From NCBI RefSeq assembly GCF_007000325.2, contig NZ_CP117267.1:2682501-2746500 (forward strand): a stretch of DNA of 64,000 bases, in the 5' to 3' direction. Shown piece after piece: positions 8,405-19,305 of this stretch. Position 1 is the first letter of the stretch, and the number at the start of each line of letters is the position of its first letter. Under the pieces are notes generated by a model. That model was not told the DNA's origin, did no database searches, and saw nothing but the letters and a program-made list of their open reading frames with translations. Source of the stretch: Rhizobium rhododendri (GTDB taxonomy: Bacteria; Pseudomonadota; Alphaproteobacteria; Rhizobiales; Rhizobiaceae). The position numbers and the translations under genes were made by a program.

Positions 8405-10804
8405 ATGGCAGGAAAAGGCAGATCAGGTCAGCGCATCGAACCGTCCTTCGCCGGCAAGCCCGACCGCGATGACGACGAGCTGACGATCGACGCCGACGAT
8501 CGCATAGTCGGTGGCTCTCCCGCTAAGGGCTCCGGCAAGGCGCGCGAAAAATATCCCAAGGGTCGAAAGACTGCCCGGAGCGGGCGTGGCGGAGTCCGCA
8601 ACAGACCGCAGCGCCGCGAAGGCCTTGGCTTCATCGGCCTTATCCGTCGGCTTATATACTGGTGTCTGGTGCTCGCCTTGTGGGGCGGCATCGGCGTTGC
8701 CGGCATCGTCCTCTACTATGGGTCGCGCATGCCGAGCGCCAGCACGTGGCAGATTCCGGCCCGCCCGCCCAACGTCAAGATAAACGCCATGGACGGGACG
8801 TCGCTCGCCAACCGCGGCGCCACCGGCGGCGAAGCCCTTGCCCTCGAGGACATGTCGCCCTTCATCCCCGAGGCCATCGTCGCCATCGAGGACCGGCGGT
8901 TCTATTCGCATTTCGGCGTCGACCCCATCGGCCTTGCCCGCGCGTTCACGACCAACCTGTTGACCGGCCACACGGTCCAGGGTGGGTCGACCCTCACGCA
9001 GCAACTCGCCAAGAACCTATTCCTGTCGCCCGACCGGACGATGGAGCGCAAGGTCCAGGAGGTGTTGCTCGCCCTCTGGCTGGAGCACACCTACACCAAG
9101 GACCAGATCCTTGCGATGTACCTCAACCGCGTGTTCTTCGGCTCGAATGCCTTTGGCGTCGAGGCCGCCTCGCGGCGCTATTTCAATAAATCTGCCCGTG
9201 ATGTGAACCTTGGCGAAGCCGCGATGCTGGCCGGCCTCGTCAAGGCGCCCTCGAAACTGTCGCCGATCCGCGATCCAGCAGCAGCCCATGCTCGCCAGCA
9301 AGTCGTGCTGCAAGCGATGCGCGACCAGGGCTATGTCACGGACGCCGATATCAAGACGGCACTGGCAGCCCCTCCGACCCGGGCCAAGAGTTTCTGGAAC
9401 GGCGCCCAGAATTATGCGGCCGACATGGTGATGGACCAGCTGCCGGGCCTGATCGGCCCGATCAAGGAAGATGTCGTCGTCGAGACCACGATCGACATGG
9501 CGATGGAGGCCAAGGCCGAGCAGGCGCTGGGCGATGTGCTCGATCACGATGGCAAGAAGCTCGATGCCTCGCAGGCAGCGTTGATCTCTGTGGAAGGAAC
9601 AGGCGCTATCCGCGCCATGGTCGGCGGTCGCGACTATGCTGAAAGCCAGTACAACCGAGCCGTCACCGCCAAGCGCCAGCCGGGGTCGGCCTTCAAGCCA
9701 TTCGTATACGCTGCGGCGATGGAAATGGGCCTGACGCCGACATCCGTGCGCAATGATGCGCCCATCAAGATCGGCAACTGGACGCCGGAAAACTACGAGC
9801 AGAAATATTCCGGCGTCGTGACGCTGGCGACTGCCCTCGCCCATTCTCTCAACACCATCGCAGCGCAGCTGGTGATGGAGGTCGGCCCGCCGAACGTGAT
9901 CAAGCTCGCCCATCGCCTCGGCATCGATTCAGAACTGCAGGACAATGCCTCGATCGCGCTTGGAACATCCGAAGTGTCGCTGCTGGAGCTGACATCGTCC
10001 TACGCCGCCTTCATGAACGGTGGTTACAAGGCCACGCCGCACGTCATCACCAAGGTGACGTCTGCCTCCGGCAAGGTGCTTTATACCGCGAACTTCAGCG
10101 ATCCGCCCCGCGTCCTCAGCCCGAGCGTCGTTACCAACATGAACTACATGATGGAAGGCGTCATGGCATCGGGCACCGGCAAGGCGGCCCGGATTCCAGG
10201 CTGGCAGACGGCCGGCAAGTCCGGCACGACGCAATCCTTCCGCGACGCGCTGTTCGTAGGCTTCACCAACGACTTTACGACAGGCGTCTGGTTTGGCAAC
10301 GACGACGGCAAGTCGATGAAAAAGGTCACCGGCGGCAGCCTGCCGGCAAAGGCGTGGAAGGAATTCATGATCGCAGCCCACAAGGGCCTGACGCCAGCAC
10401 CGCTGTTCGGCGGCGGCCAGGTGATCGACGGCAGCATGCCGATGGCGCAGTCCGGCGGCGATGCCGGCGACCAGTCTACGATCTCGGGCATCATCTCCGG
10501 GGTGCTCGGCGGCCCCACAACCGGCAACATTCCTCCGAAGACGCCAGCGAATTCTCCAGCCGGCACCTATCCTCCGGCGCCGGTCAATCCGGCAGTGTCG
10601 GCAAGACCCGCTGCTGTGCCCCAGCAGGCACCGGCTGCTATCGCCAACAACGACGAGCCTGTCGACATGCCGCCGGTCGGACCCGGCGCGGACAGCAACC
10701 CCTATGCCTCGCAAAGCCCGACACCGCCTGCCGATATCGGCGAATCGCCGTCCGATGCGCGACCTCGCCGAACCACGTTGCTCGACTATCTCATGGGCCG
10801 ATAA
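8405..10804 (+). CDS. penicillin-binding protein 1A family, bifunctional peptidoglycan synthase
   Basis: 799 residues. A cytoplasmic, basic and Gly/Arg-rich N-terminus of about 85 residues is followed by one membrane helix (WCLVLALWGGIGVAGIVLYYG). The glycosyltransferase-51 domain carries EDRRFYSHFGVD with the catalytic Glu, GGSTLTQQLAKN and the KVQEVLLA motif. The transpeptidase domain has SAFK (SxxK), SLN (SxN) and KSGTT (KTG-type). The C-terminus is a Pro/Ala-rich linker-like tail. It polymerises and cross-links peptidoglycan at the inner membrane. The ATG at 8405 is chosen because the frame before it (from 8342) begins with TTG and looks non-coding; AAGGG lies some 15 bases upstream, a weak site. 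Confidence 0.92.
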   Translation: MAGKGRSGQRIEPSFAGKPDRDDDELTIDADDRIVGGSPAKGSGKAREKYPKGRKTARSGRGGVRNRPQRREGLGFIGLIRRLIYWCLVLALWGGIGVAGIVLYYGSRMPSASTWQIPARPPNVKINAMDGTSLANRGATGGEALALEDMSPFIPEAIVAIEDRRFYSHFGVDPIGLARAFTTNLLTGHTVQGGSTLTQQLAKNLFLSPDRTMERKVQEVLLALWLEHTYTKDQILAMYLNRVFFGSNAFGVEAASRRYFNKSARDVNLGEAAMLAGLVKAPSKLSPIRDPAAAHARQQVVLQAMRDQGYVTDADIKTALAAPPTRAKSFWNGAQNYAADMVMDQLPGLIGPIKEDVVVETTIDMAMEAKAEQALGDVLDHDGKKLDASQAALISVEGTGAIRAMVGGRDYAESQYNRAVTAKRQPGSAFKPFVYAAAMEMGLTPTSVRNDAPIKIGNWTPENYEQKYSGVVTLATALAHSLNTIAAQLVMEVGPPNVIKLAHRLGIDSELQDNASIALGTSEVSLLELTSSYAAFMNGGYKATPHVITKVTSASGKVLYTANFSDPPRVLSPSVVTNMNYMMEGVMASGTGKAARIPGWQTAGKSGTTQSFRDALFVGFTNDFTTGVWFGNDDGKSMKKVTGGSLPAKAWKEFMIAAHKGLTPAPLFGGGQVIDGSMPMAQSGGDAGDQSTISGIISGVLGGPTTGNIPPKTPANSPAGTYPPAPVNPAVSARPAAVPQQAPAAIANNDEPVDMPPVGPGADSNPYASQSPTPPADIGESPSDARPRRTTLLDYLMGR

Positions 10805-10888
10805 CACCCCTTGACGTTTGATTTGACCGTTGCCACTTGCAGGATGGACTAAGGGCTGGTCTGATGCGGGTTCACGCCTCTTTCCAGG

Positions 10889-10909
10889 GTTGCAGTCAGA
10901 AGCTGCAAC
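10889..10909. repeat. small inverted repeat upstream of dnaK
   Basis: GTTGCAG (10889-10895) and CTGCAAC (10903-10909) flank a 7-base loop about 50 bases before the proposed dnaK promoter. It is not the CIRCE element of HrcA. It could be an operator or the end of the preceding transcript; no T run follows. Confidence 0.35.
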
Positions 10910-10957
10910 ACCTTGAAATAAAGCATGGGCTTTGCCGGATTCCGCTTCATTTCCTGC

Positions 10958-10986
10958 CTTGCAGTCCGCAAAATCGCTACTTATAT
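10958..10986 (+). promoter_or_regulatory. probable dnaK promoter
   Basis: CTTGCA (10958-10963), 17 bases, TTATAT (10981-10986). This fits the rhizobial housekeeping pattern CTTGAC-N17-CTATAT and has the same -35 as the promoters proposed here for the SRP RNA and rimP. CTTG is also shared by heat-shock sigma-32 sites, so heat control is possible. It would give a 5' leader of about 105 bases. Confidence 0.5.
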
Positions 10987-11098
10987 AGCCGACATCACCG
11001 CAGCTAAGACTGCGCAAACCGCAAGACTATCCCGTAAGGGGCTGTCCCAGAAATGCCTGACAGGGGTTTCGACAGTCTGCTTCAATGGAGAGAATGAC

Positions 11099-13021
<1,923 letters not shown>

Positions 13022-13062
13022 GTCACAAGCGCAAGCCGAAACGGTTTTGCGGAAACTTAAGT

Positions 13063-13098
13063 CCGGCTGCCTTTTGGCAGCCGGAAATCCATTTCCGG
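13063..13098 (+). promoter_or_regulatory. two overlapping hairpins in the dnaK-dnaJ spacer
   Basis: Hairpin A is a perfect 9-bp stem CCGGCTGCC (13063-13071) / GGCAGCCGG (13076-13084) with a TTTT loop. Hairpin B uses CCGGAAA (13081-13087) against TTTCCGG (13092-13098) and so shares 13081-13084 with A: both cannot form fully at once. Hairpin B reaches into CCGGGG, the only ribosome-site-like sequence before dnaJ (13097-13100). There is no T run, so this is not a plain terminator. Confidence 0.55.
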
Positions 13099-13111
13099 GG
13101 TCTAATCCTGC

Positions 13112-14251
13112 ATGGCTAAAGCAGACTATTACGAAATTCTCGGTGTCTCGCGCTCTGCGGACGACAAAGAGCTCAAATCTGCGTTTCGCAAATTGGCAAT
13201 GGTGCATCACCCCGACAAGAACCCGGGTGATCACGAAGCCGAGCGCAAGTTCAAGGAATTGAACGAAGCCTACGAGATGCTGAAGGACCCGCAGAAGCGG
13301 GCAGCCTATGATCGATACGGCCACGCGGCCTTTGAACATGGCGGCATGGGCAATGCTGGCGGCGGCATGGGCGGCGGCGGCGGTTTCTCCGATATCTTCG
13401 AAGACATCTTCGGCGAAATGATGGGTGGCGGGCGCCAGCGCCAGCGCTCGTCCGGCGGACGCGAACGCGGGGCCGATCTTCGCTACAACATGGAAATCTC
13501 GCTTGAGGAAGCCTTTGCCGGCAAGACCGCGCAGATCCGTGTTCCGACCTCCATTACCTGCGACGTCTGTTCGGGCTCGGGCGCCAAGCCCGGCACCCAG
13601 CCAAAAACCTGCTCGACCTGCCAGGGATCCGGTCGCGTGCGCGCAGCCCAGGGCTTCTTCTCGATCGAACGTACCTGCCCGACCTGCCACGGGCGCGGCC
13701 AGATCATTCCCGACCCCTGCACCAAGTGCCAGGGCCAGGGTCGCGTTACCGAAGAGCGCTCGCTGTCGGTCAACATTCCGGCCGGTATCGAGGACGGCAC
13801 CCGCATCCGCCTGCAGGGCGAAGGGGAAGCCGGCACCCGTGGCGGCCCGGCCGGCGACCTCTACATGTTCCTGTCGGTCAAGCCGCACGAATTCTTCCAG
13901 CGCGACGGGGCTGACCTCTATTGCGCCGTGCCGATTTCCATGACGACCGCAGCACTCGGCGGCACGATCGACGTTGCGACCCTCGATGGTACCAAGTCGC
14001 GGGTCACCGTTCCAGAGGGCACGCAGGCCGGCAAGCAATTCCGGCTTAAGGCCAAGGGCATGCCCGTTCTTCGCTCGGCCCAGGTGGGCGACCTCTACAT
14101 CCAGGTGCAGATCGAAACTCCGCAGAAGCTCACCAAGCGTCAGCGCGAGCTGCTGCAGGAATTCGAACAGATCTCTTCACAGGATAACAATCCCGAATCG
14201 ACAGGCTTCTTCGCCCGCATGAAGGATTTCTTCGACACCCTCAGCGAGTAG
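13112..14251 (+). CDS. dnaJ: co-chaperone DnaJ (Hsp40)
   Basis: 379 residues. The J domain has the HPD motif at residues 33-35 that stimulates DnaK ATPase activity. A Gly-rich stretch (about residues 75-105) is followed by four CxxCxGxG zinc-finger repeats ([32 protein letters not shown]) and the C-terminal substrate-binding domains. It is the type I form. Translation may depend on the hairpins in the spacer, since the GGGG ahead of the ATG is weak. A terminator at 14278-14310 ends the dnaK-dnaJ unit. Confidence 0.98.
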   Translation: MAKADYYEILGVSRSADDKELKSAFRKLAMVHHPDKNPGDHEAERKFKELNEAYEMLKDPQKRAAYDRYGHAAFEHGGMGNAGGGMGGGGGFSDIFEDIFGEMMGGGRQRQRSSGGRERGADLRYNMEISLEEAFAGKTAQIRVPTSITCDVCSGSGAKPGTQPKTCSTCQGSGRVRAAQGFFSIERTCPTCHGRGQIIPDPCTKCQGQGRVTEERSLSVNIPAGIEDGTRIRLQGEGEAGTRGGPAGDLYMFLSVKPHEFFQRDGADLYCAVPISMTTAALGGTIDVATLDGTKSRVTVPEGTQAGKQFRLKAKGMPVLRSAQVGDLYIQVQIETPQKLTKRQRELLQEFEQISSQDNNPESTGFFARMKDFFDTLSE

Positions 14252-14277
14252 GCATCTCGGCCGGATTTTGAGACTTG

Positions 14278-14310
14278 AAGCCGGTTGCGGAAACGCAGCC
14301 GGCTTTGTTC
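14278..14310 (+). terminator. intrinsic terminator of dnaK-dnaJ
   Basis: Stem AAGCCGGTTGCG / CGCAGCCGGCTT, 12 bp with one G-U pair, closed by GAAA, followed by TTGTTCGTT; 26 bases after the dnaJ stop. Confidence 0.85.
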
Positions 14311-14449
14311 GTTGAGCTGAAGATGCATTGCGGGCGACAGGTTGGTTTTGCGTCACAATACCTCTCGCCTTTTTCGTCAACCCAATGATAGGATATACTA
14401 ATTGAGCCCGGCAACTCAGCCGAGGCGGTGATTTGACGAGAGAAACTGC

Positions 14450-15691
14450 ATGTTTCCGCTTTCGCATATGATGAAGGCTTTCATTCGCAAGGGCCGGCTG
14501 ACGGTCATCGACGCAGACGGCAAGCGCCACGTATTTTCCGGCACCGAAGGCCCCCACGTCACGATGAGGCTGACGGACAGAAAACTCTACAGGACACTGG
14601 TCTTTAATGCCGAGCTGGCTGCCGGCGAGGCCTATATGGACGGTACCATGCGCTTCGAGGAAGGATCGACATTGCGCGACTTCCTCACGCTGTTCTCGAT
14701 CAACCGCCTGTCGCTGGGCTCCTATCCGATCCAGAAGGTGCTGCGTGCTATCAAGATGAGGTTCCGCAAGCGCCAGCAGTCGAACAGGAAGGGCCAGGCG
14801 CAACAGAACGTCGCCCACCACTACGATATCGGAAACGAGTTTTACAAACTCTTCCTCGACGAAAACATGCTCTATTCCTGCGCCTATTTCCGCGAGCCTG
14901 GCGAAACGCTGGAGCAGGCGCAGCGCAACAAGCTCAGGCTGCTGGCCAGCAAGCTCGGTCTGAAACCAGGCATGAAAGTCCTCGATATCGGCTGCGGCTG
15001 GGGCGATCTGGCGCTTTATCTCGCCAAGCTGGAAGACATCGAGGTTCTCGGCGTCACCCTTTCCCGCGAACAGCAGGCACTTGCCACCGAGCGGGCACGC
15101 AAGGCAGGCCTTGGCGACCGCGTCACGTTCGAGCTTCGCGACTACCGCGATGTCATCGGGTCTTTCGATCGCATCGTCTCGGTCGGCATGTTCGAGCACG
15201 TCGGCGTCCATCATTACGACGAGTTCTTTGCCAAGCTGAATTCGCTGATGCCGGATGACGGTGTCGCCGTGCTGCACTCCATCGGCCATATGAGCCCACC
15301 CGGCATGGCCAGCGCCTGGCTGCGCAAATACATCTTCCCCGGCGCCTATTCGCCGGCGCTGTCGGAAGTGTTCGAGGTCGTCGAGCGCAACAGCCTGTGG
15401 GTGACCGACCTCGAATTCCTGCGCGTGCATTACGCGACGACGCTGCAGCATTGGGCATCCCGCTTCGAGACCAACCGCGACAAGGTGGTGGCCCTCTATG
15501 ACGAGCGTTTCGCCCGGATGTGGGAATTCTATCTGATCAGCGCCGAGATGATGTTCCGCACGGGAAGCCAGCTCGTGTTTCACATGCAGCTATCCCGCTC
15601 CCGCGATGCCGCCCCGATCGTCCGCGACTATATCACCGACCAGCAGCGAGCCTACATCGAGAAGGAGAAGACGCTCGATATGACCGTTTAG
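14450..15691 (+). CDS. cfa: cyclopropane-fatty-acyl-phospholipid synthase
   Basis: Adds a methylene bridge from S-adenosylmethionine across the double bond of unsaturated acyl chains in membrane phospholipids. 413 residues. The SAM-binding motif VLDIGCGWGDLALYL is clear at about residue 178; before it stands the family-typical NVAHHYDIGNEFYKLFLDENMLYSCAYF. After it come the substrate-channel motifs SVGMFEHVG and HSIGHMSPPG. GAGAGAA precedes the ATG. The gene stands alone after the dnaJ terminator. The fab genes at 55-57.5 kb supply the unsaturated chains it modifies. Confidence 0.93.
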   Translation: MFPLSHMMKAFIRKGRLTVIDADGKRHVFSGTEGPHVTMRLTDRKLYRTLVFNAELAAGEAYMDGTMRFEEGSTLRDFLTLFSINRLSLGSYPIQKVLRAIKMRFRKRQQSNRKGQAQQNVAHHYDIGNEFYKLFLDENMLYSCAYFREPGETLEQAQRNKLRLLASKLGLKPGMKVLDIGCGWGDLALYLAKLEDIEVLGVTLSREQQALATERARKAGLGDRVTFELRDYRDVIGSFDRIVSVGMFEHVGVHHYDEFFAKLNSLMPDDGVAVLHSIGHMSPPGMASAWLRKYIFPGAYSPALSEVFEVVERNSLWVTDLEFLRVHYATTLQHWASRFETNRDKVVALYDERFARMWEFYLISAEMMFRTGSQLVFHMQLSRSRDAAPIVRDYITDQQRAYIEKEKTLDMTV

Positions 15692-15862
15692 GCGCTCTCC
15701 TGCGAGTTTCGGCCGGGCGAGGTGCATGTCCACGCTGCCAGTCGGCTGAGGCAGTTCCCGGACGGAAACATTCCGGCCACGATTTCACCACCGTAATGTC
15801 AATTGGCTGACACCCGGTTGTAATGCTCCCCGTTTATCTCTTCGGCAAACGAGGAGATCGCC

Positions 15863-16042
15863 ATGCACGCCACCGAATTGACCATGTCCGAGATGTTGAG
15901 AGACCCGATGATCCGCCTGATGCTGCGCGCCGACCGCGTGCCGCTGGGCGACTTCGCGAAGCTCCTGGAAGACGCGGCGAGCGCCCGGACAAAGGGCCGG
16001 CAGGAAGACGCTCAATCCTCGCGGTCACCGCTTGCGCATTGA
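15863..16042 (+). CDS. small conserved-looking protein, 59 residues
   Basis: Reads MHATELTMSEMLRDPMIRLM at the start, then MLRADRVPLGDFAKLLEDAA and a polar C-terminus ending SPLAH. The ATG has a near-ideal GAGGAGATCG ahead of it. Two amphipathic helices (about residues 6-22 and 28-42) are likely. The helical pattern, the ribosome site and G/C-rich third positions support a real gene, and I have an impression that similar short proteins occur in rhizobia, but I cannot name the family or a function. No signal peptide. Confidence 0.65.
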   Translation: MHATELTMSEMLRDPMIRLMLRADRVPLGDFAKLLEDAASARTKGRQEDAQSSRSPLAH

Positions 16043-16116
16043 GGTCTGCAGGAGGGTGACGCGGCCGGCAGAATGACGGCAAGTATCGGGGGGAGAAAGC
16101 CCCTCACCTCGCGTTG

Positions 16117-16392
16117 CTATTTCAGATAGGTGCGCACGACATCGATGAGTTCCGCCGCGCCTTCCTCGCGCTCCGCTTGGCGGAGGTCCGCTGCCGCAAG
16201 ATGCATGCGGATGTGATCTTCCATCACCTCGCCCATCAGACCATTGATCGCACCGCGCACGCCCGCGATCAGCTGCATCACCTCTTCGCAGCCCTTTTCG
16301 TCCTCCAGCATCCGTTCGACGCCTTCCATCTGGCCGCGGATACGCCGAACCCGGTTGATGAGTTTCTGCTTTTCACGGATCGTATGGCTCAT
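16117..16392 (-). CDS. dmeR: RcnR/CsoR-family nickel-cobalt sensor (DmeR-type repressor)
   Basis: 91 residues, all-helical metal-sensing repressor. It closely resembles E. coli RcnR in its opening (MSHTIREKQKL). The four metal ligands of the RcnR class are all present: His3, Cys35, His60 and His64, which points to nickel or cobalt rather than copper (CsoR) or formaldehyde (FrmR). It should bind DNA without metal and release it when metal is bound. It lies 30 bases after the efflux gene dmeF on the same strand, so both are probably one operon; a G-tract inverted repeat before dmeF is the likely operator. In published rhizobial dmeRF operons the regulator comes first; here it is second. Confidence 0.85.
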   Translation of the reverse strand: MSHTIREKQKLINRVRRIRGQMEGVERMLEDEKGCEEVMQLIAGVRGAINGLMGEVMEDHIRMHLAAADLRQAEREEGAAELIDVVRTYLK

Positions 16393-16422
16393 CTGGATGC
16401 CCTCCCGGCAGCGCTCCGGTGC

Positions 16423-17391
16423 TCAGGCCGCACGGGCTTCGACCTCAACCGTCACATGCGAAAGATCGTGGATCGCAGCCAGTTTTTCACGGTAGTAAGA
16501 CGGCGCGTGCGGGTGATCGGCGACGATCGAAACGATGGCGCCGTGGTGGCCGGGCCCGAGCTGCCAGACGTGTAGATCGAGGATCTCCACCCCCTCGCGG
16601 GTCATGATGTCCTTGATCTCCTCCGGCAGGTCCTCGTCATCGCTCTGGTAATCGAGCAGAACACGTCCGCTGTCGCGAACAAGCACCCAGGACCAGCGCG
16701 CAATAACGATACCGCCGACGATGCCGATGGCCGGGTCGAGCCAGAGCCAGCCATAAATGCTGCCAAGCACGAGCGCGCCTATCGCCAGAACGGATGTCAG
16801 CGCATCCGCCAGCACATGGACATAGGCGGCGCGCAGGTTCTGGTCCTTGCCCCCATGTCCGTGATGATCGTCGTGATGTGCGCCATGATCATGGGCATGG
16901 TGGCGACCATGGGCATGATGGTGATCGTCCCTAAGAAGCCACGCGCAGACGATATTGACGAGCAGGCCGACCACGGCAACGAAGATCGCCTCCTGGAAGT
17001 TGATGGAAACCGGCGATCGCAGCCGCAAGAAACTTTCCCACGCAATCATCAACGCAATCAGCGCCAGCACAACCGCGCTGGCAAAGCCTGCGAGGTCGCC
17101 GAGCTTGCCGGTGCCGAAGGAAAACCGCCGGTTATTGGCGTGCCTGCGGGCGTAAAGGTAGGCCAGCGCGGCGATCAGCATGGCTGCAGCATGCGTGGAC
17201 ATATGCCAGCCATCCGCCACCAGCGCCATCGAGCCGAACATATTCCCGGCAACGATCTCGATCACCATCATCGATGCCGTGATGGCAATGACGAGCCAGG
17301 TGCGACGCTCGTTGCGAGCATGGTTTTCACCGAGAAACAAATGGTCATGGGCAGCGCCCAACGTGCGGCAGTGATCGTGCGACAGGGTCAT
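16423..17391 (-). CDS. dmeF: cation diffusion facilitator, DmeF-type Ni/Co efflux transporter
   Basis: 322 residues. The N-terminus (MTLSHDHCRTLGAAHDHLFL) is His-rich. Six membrane helices follow with the CDF metal sites: ALVADGWHMSTHA in helix 2 and HVLADALTSVLAIGA in helix 5. Between helices 4 and 5 there is a His/Asp loop of about 30 residues (HHHAHGRHHAHDHG and more). A cytoplasmic C-terminal domain ends the protein. It exports divalent metal in exchange for protons; pairing with an RcnR-type regulator makes nickel/cobalt the likely substrates. The ATG at 17391 is chosen over the longer frame to 17508, which would run through the operator. Confidence 0.88.
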   Translation of the reverse strand: MTLSHDHCRTLGAAHDHLFLGENHARNERRTWLVIAITASMMVIEIVAGNMFGSMALVADGWHMSTHAAAMLIAALAYLYARRHANNRRFSFGTGKLGDLAGFASAVVLALIALMIAWESFLRLRSPVSINFQEAIFVAVVGLLVNIVCAWLLRDDHHHAHGRHHAHDHGAHHDDHHGHGGKDQNLRAAYVHVLADALTSVLAIGALVLGSIYGWLWLDPAIGIVGGIVIARWSWVLVRDSGRVLLDYQSDDEDLPEEIKDIMTREGVEILDLHVWQLGPGHHGAIVSIVADHPHAPSYYREKLAAIHDLSHVTVEVEARAA

Positions 17392-17414
17392 GTTGGAAAA
17401 TTCCTGATTGGTAG

Positions 17415-17433
17415 AATAGGGGGGTACCCTATT
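17415..17433 (-). promoter_or_regulatory. probable DmeR operator
   Basis: A perfect inverted repeat AATAGGG / CCCTATT with 5 bases between, containing a run of six G, 24 bases before the dmeF start. RcnR-family operators are AT-flanked G tracts with dyad symmetry, so this fits well. Confidence 0.65.
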
Positions 17434-17507
17434 TGGCGCGTGGCCGCAAGGTTGAGCCGAGGCCTCTGTCGTGGCCCGATGCCTTACATCCCTTGAGACC
17501 TCAATCA

Positions 17508-17951
17508 CTAATCGGCGATATCGGGTTCAACGAGCTTTGCCAGATTACGAAGGGATTCCTGCCAGCCGAGATAGCACATCTCGACCGGAATGACGTCGGG
17601 AATGCCTGCCTGAACGATCACCAGTTCGGTGCCGACGGACACAGTCTTCAAGACGACAGTGACCTCCATCTCGCCGGGCCGGCTTGGATCTTCGAAACTG
17701 TCCGTGTAACGAAGCCGCTGATTTTCAACCAGTTCTCTGTATTCGCCACCGAAGCTGATGCTTTTGCCGCTTGAGAAATTGCGAAAGGATAGCCTGAAGC
17801 TACCGCCAACGCGCGGCTCAAGGTGATGCACCGTGCAAGCAAAGCCATTGGGCGGGAGCCACTTTGCCAGCGCGTCCGCTTCGAGAAAGGCGCGATAGAC
17901 TTTGTCCGGGCTGGTCGCCAGCACACGGTGCAGATTTACACTATTCGGCAT
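17508..17951 (-). CDS. SRPBCC/AHSA1-domain protein
   Basis: 147 residues with the START-like fold of the activator-of-Hsp90-ATPase-homologue group. Typical features: an opening PDKVYRAFLEADALAKWLPP, the central GGSFRLSFRNF, and a closing helix with CYLGWQESLRNLAKLVE. Such proteins bind hydrophobic ligands in a cavity; the ligand is unknown. Two in-frame ATGs exist (17957, 17951); GAGGGGGG touches the first and has a normal spacing to the second, so I use 17951. It is transcribed in the same direction as dmeF, with which it may share no function. Confidence 0.8.
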   Translation of the reverse strand: MPNSVNLHRVLATSPDKVYRAFLEADALAKWLPPNGFACTVHHLEPRVGGSFRLSFRNFSSGKSISFGGEYRELVENQRLRYTDSFEDPSRPGEMEVTVVLKTVSVGTELVIVQAGIPDVIPVEMCYLGWQESLRNLAKLVEPDIAD

Positions 17952-18135
17952 GATCATCCCCCCTCAGGCCTGCTAGATTGCCATCATAGACGCGAATATT
18001 CGATTGCCAACATCCCTTCTTGGATAACTCCCCTTCCCACCAAAACGCCTGTCCCACGACAAGCTTCCCCGCCATACCTTGCCATTCCGCACTGATCGGC
18101 ATAGCTCTCACCGGACACACGAATCCCGGATCCCG

Positions 18136-19260
18136 ATGCCGCATAAGGTCTCTCTCTCGCGCCTGAAACTGACCGACTTCCGCAACTATGCGGCAGCGGC
18201 GCTGGATCTGGACGGGCGGCACGTCGTGCTGACCGGCAATAACGGGGCCGGCAAGACGAACCTGATGGAAGCAGTATCGCTGCTGTCGCCGGGCCGCGGC
18301 CTCAGGCGCGCCTCCTATGGGGATATCACCCGGGTCGGGGCGGCCAATGGCTTCTCCATCTTTGCGGAAATTGAGGGTATGGACGGCGGTGTCGAGATCG
18401 GCACCGGCGTCGATACCACGGACGAGACAGCAGTCCGCCGCCTGCGTATCAACGGCACCACGGCCAGAACCGTCGACGAATTGACCGACCACCTGCGCGT
18501 CGCCTGGCTGACGCCTGCCATGGATGGACTTTTTACCGGCGGCTCCTCCGATCGCCGGCGTTTTCTCGACCGGCTGGTCCTGTCGCTCGATCCGGCACAT
18601 GGCCGCAGGGCCACCGATTTCGAGCGCGCCATGCGCAGCCGCAACCGCCTGCTCTCCGAAGGTCGTTTCGACCCTGCCTGGCTTTCCGGCATCGAGCAGC
18701 AGATGGCAAGCCTCGGGATTGCGATGGCGATTGCCCGCGAGGAGATGCTCGGACTGCTGTCGGGCCTGATCGACGCCAGCCGCGAGGCGACCCCCTTTCC
18801 CTCGGCCTCCCTCACCCTCTCCGGTTTTCTCGATGGCGGGCTTGATGGCCCCGCCGTCGATCTCGAGGACCGCTATGCCGACATGCTGCGCGACAGCCGC
18901 TGCCGCGACGCCGGCGCAGGACGAACATTGGATGGGCCGCACCGCGCCGACCTCAAGGTTCGCCATCTCGAAAAAGACATGGACGCCGGGCGCTGCTCGA
19001 CCGGTGAACAGAAGGCTCTGCTGGTCGGTCTCGTGCTGGCGCATGCCCGACTGGTCGGCAATTTGACAGGCCACGCGCCCGTGTTGCTGCTCGACGAGAT
19101 TGCCGCCCATCTCGATGAAAACCGCCGGGCGGCGCTGTTCGACCTGATCGACGGTCTCGGCGGCCAGGCCTTCATGACCGGCACCGACCGGGGCATGTTT
19201 TCGGCGCTCGGTGAGCGCGCCCAGTTCCTGGGCGTCGATCACGGTGCCGTCCAGCCATGA
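18136..19260 (+). CDS. recF: DNA replication and repair protein RecF
   Basis: 374 residues, SMC-like ATPase that loads RecA at gaps with RecO and RecR (recR is at 37.5 kb). Walker A is GNNGAGKT at residues 34-41. The family signature CSTGEQKALLVGLVLAHA and Walker B PVLLLDEIAAHLD are in the C-terminal half. The open frame extends back to 18079, but RecF proteins begin shortly before SLSRLKLTDFRNY, so the ATG at 18136 is preferred although its ribosome site is weak. moeB follows 45 bases later. Not next to dnaA-dnaN, as is usual in alphaproteobacteria. Confidence 0.95.
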   Translation: MPHKVSLSRLKLTDFRNYAAAALDLDGRHVVLTGNNGAGKTNLMEAVSLLSPGRGLRRASYGDITRVGAANGFSIFAEIEGMDGGVEIGTGVDTTDETAVRRLRINGTTARTVDELTDHLRVAWLTPAMDGLFTGGSSDRRRFLDRLVLSLDPAHGRRATDFERAMRSRNRLLSEGRFDPAWLSGIEQQMASLGIAMAIAREEMLGLLSGLIDASREATPFPSASLTLSGFLDGGLDGPAVDLEDRYADMLRDSRCRDAGAGRTLDGPHRADLKVRHLEKDMDAGRCSTGEQKALLVGLVLAHARLVGNLTGHAPVLLLDEIAAHLDENRRAALFDLIDGLGGQAFMTGTDRGMFSALGERAQFLGVDHGAVQP

Positions 19261-19305
19261 CGCACCGCTTTTGCGCGAGCCGGATGCGAATGATAGGATG
19301 ATGAC

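Noticed and set aside
10805..11098. CIRCE element or HrcA control of dnaK
   Set aside because: The only inverted repeat (GTTGCAG/CTGCAAC) does not match the CIRCE consensus.
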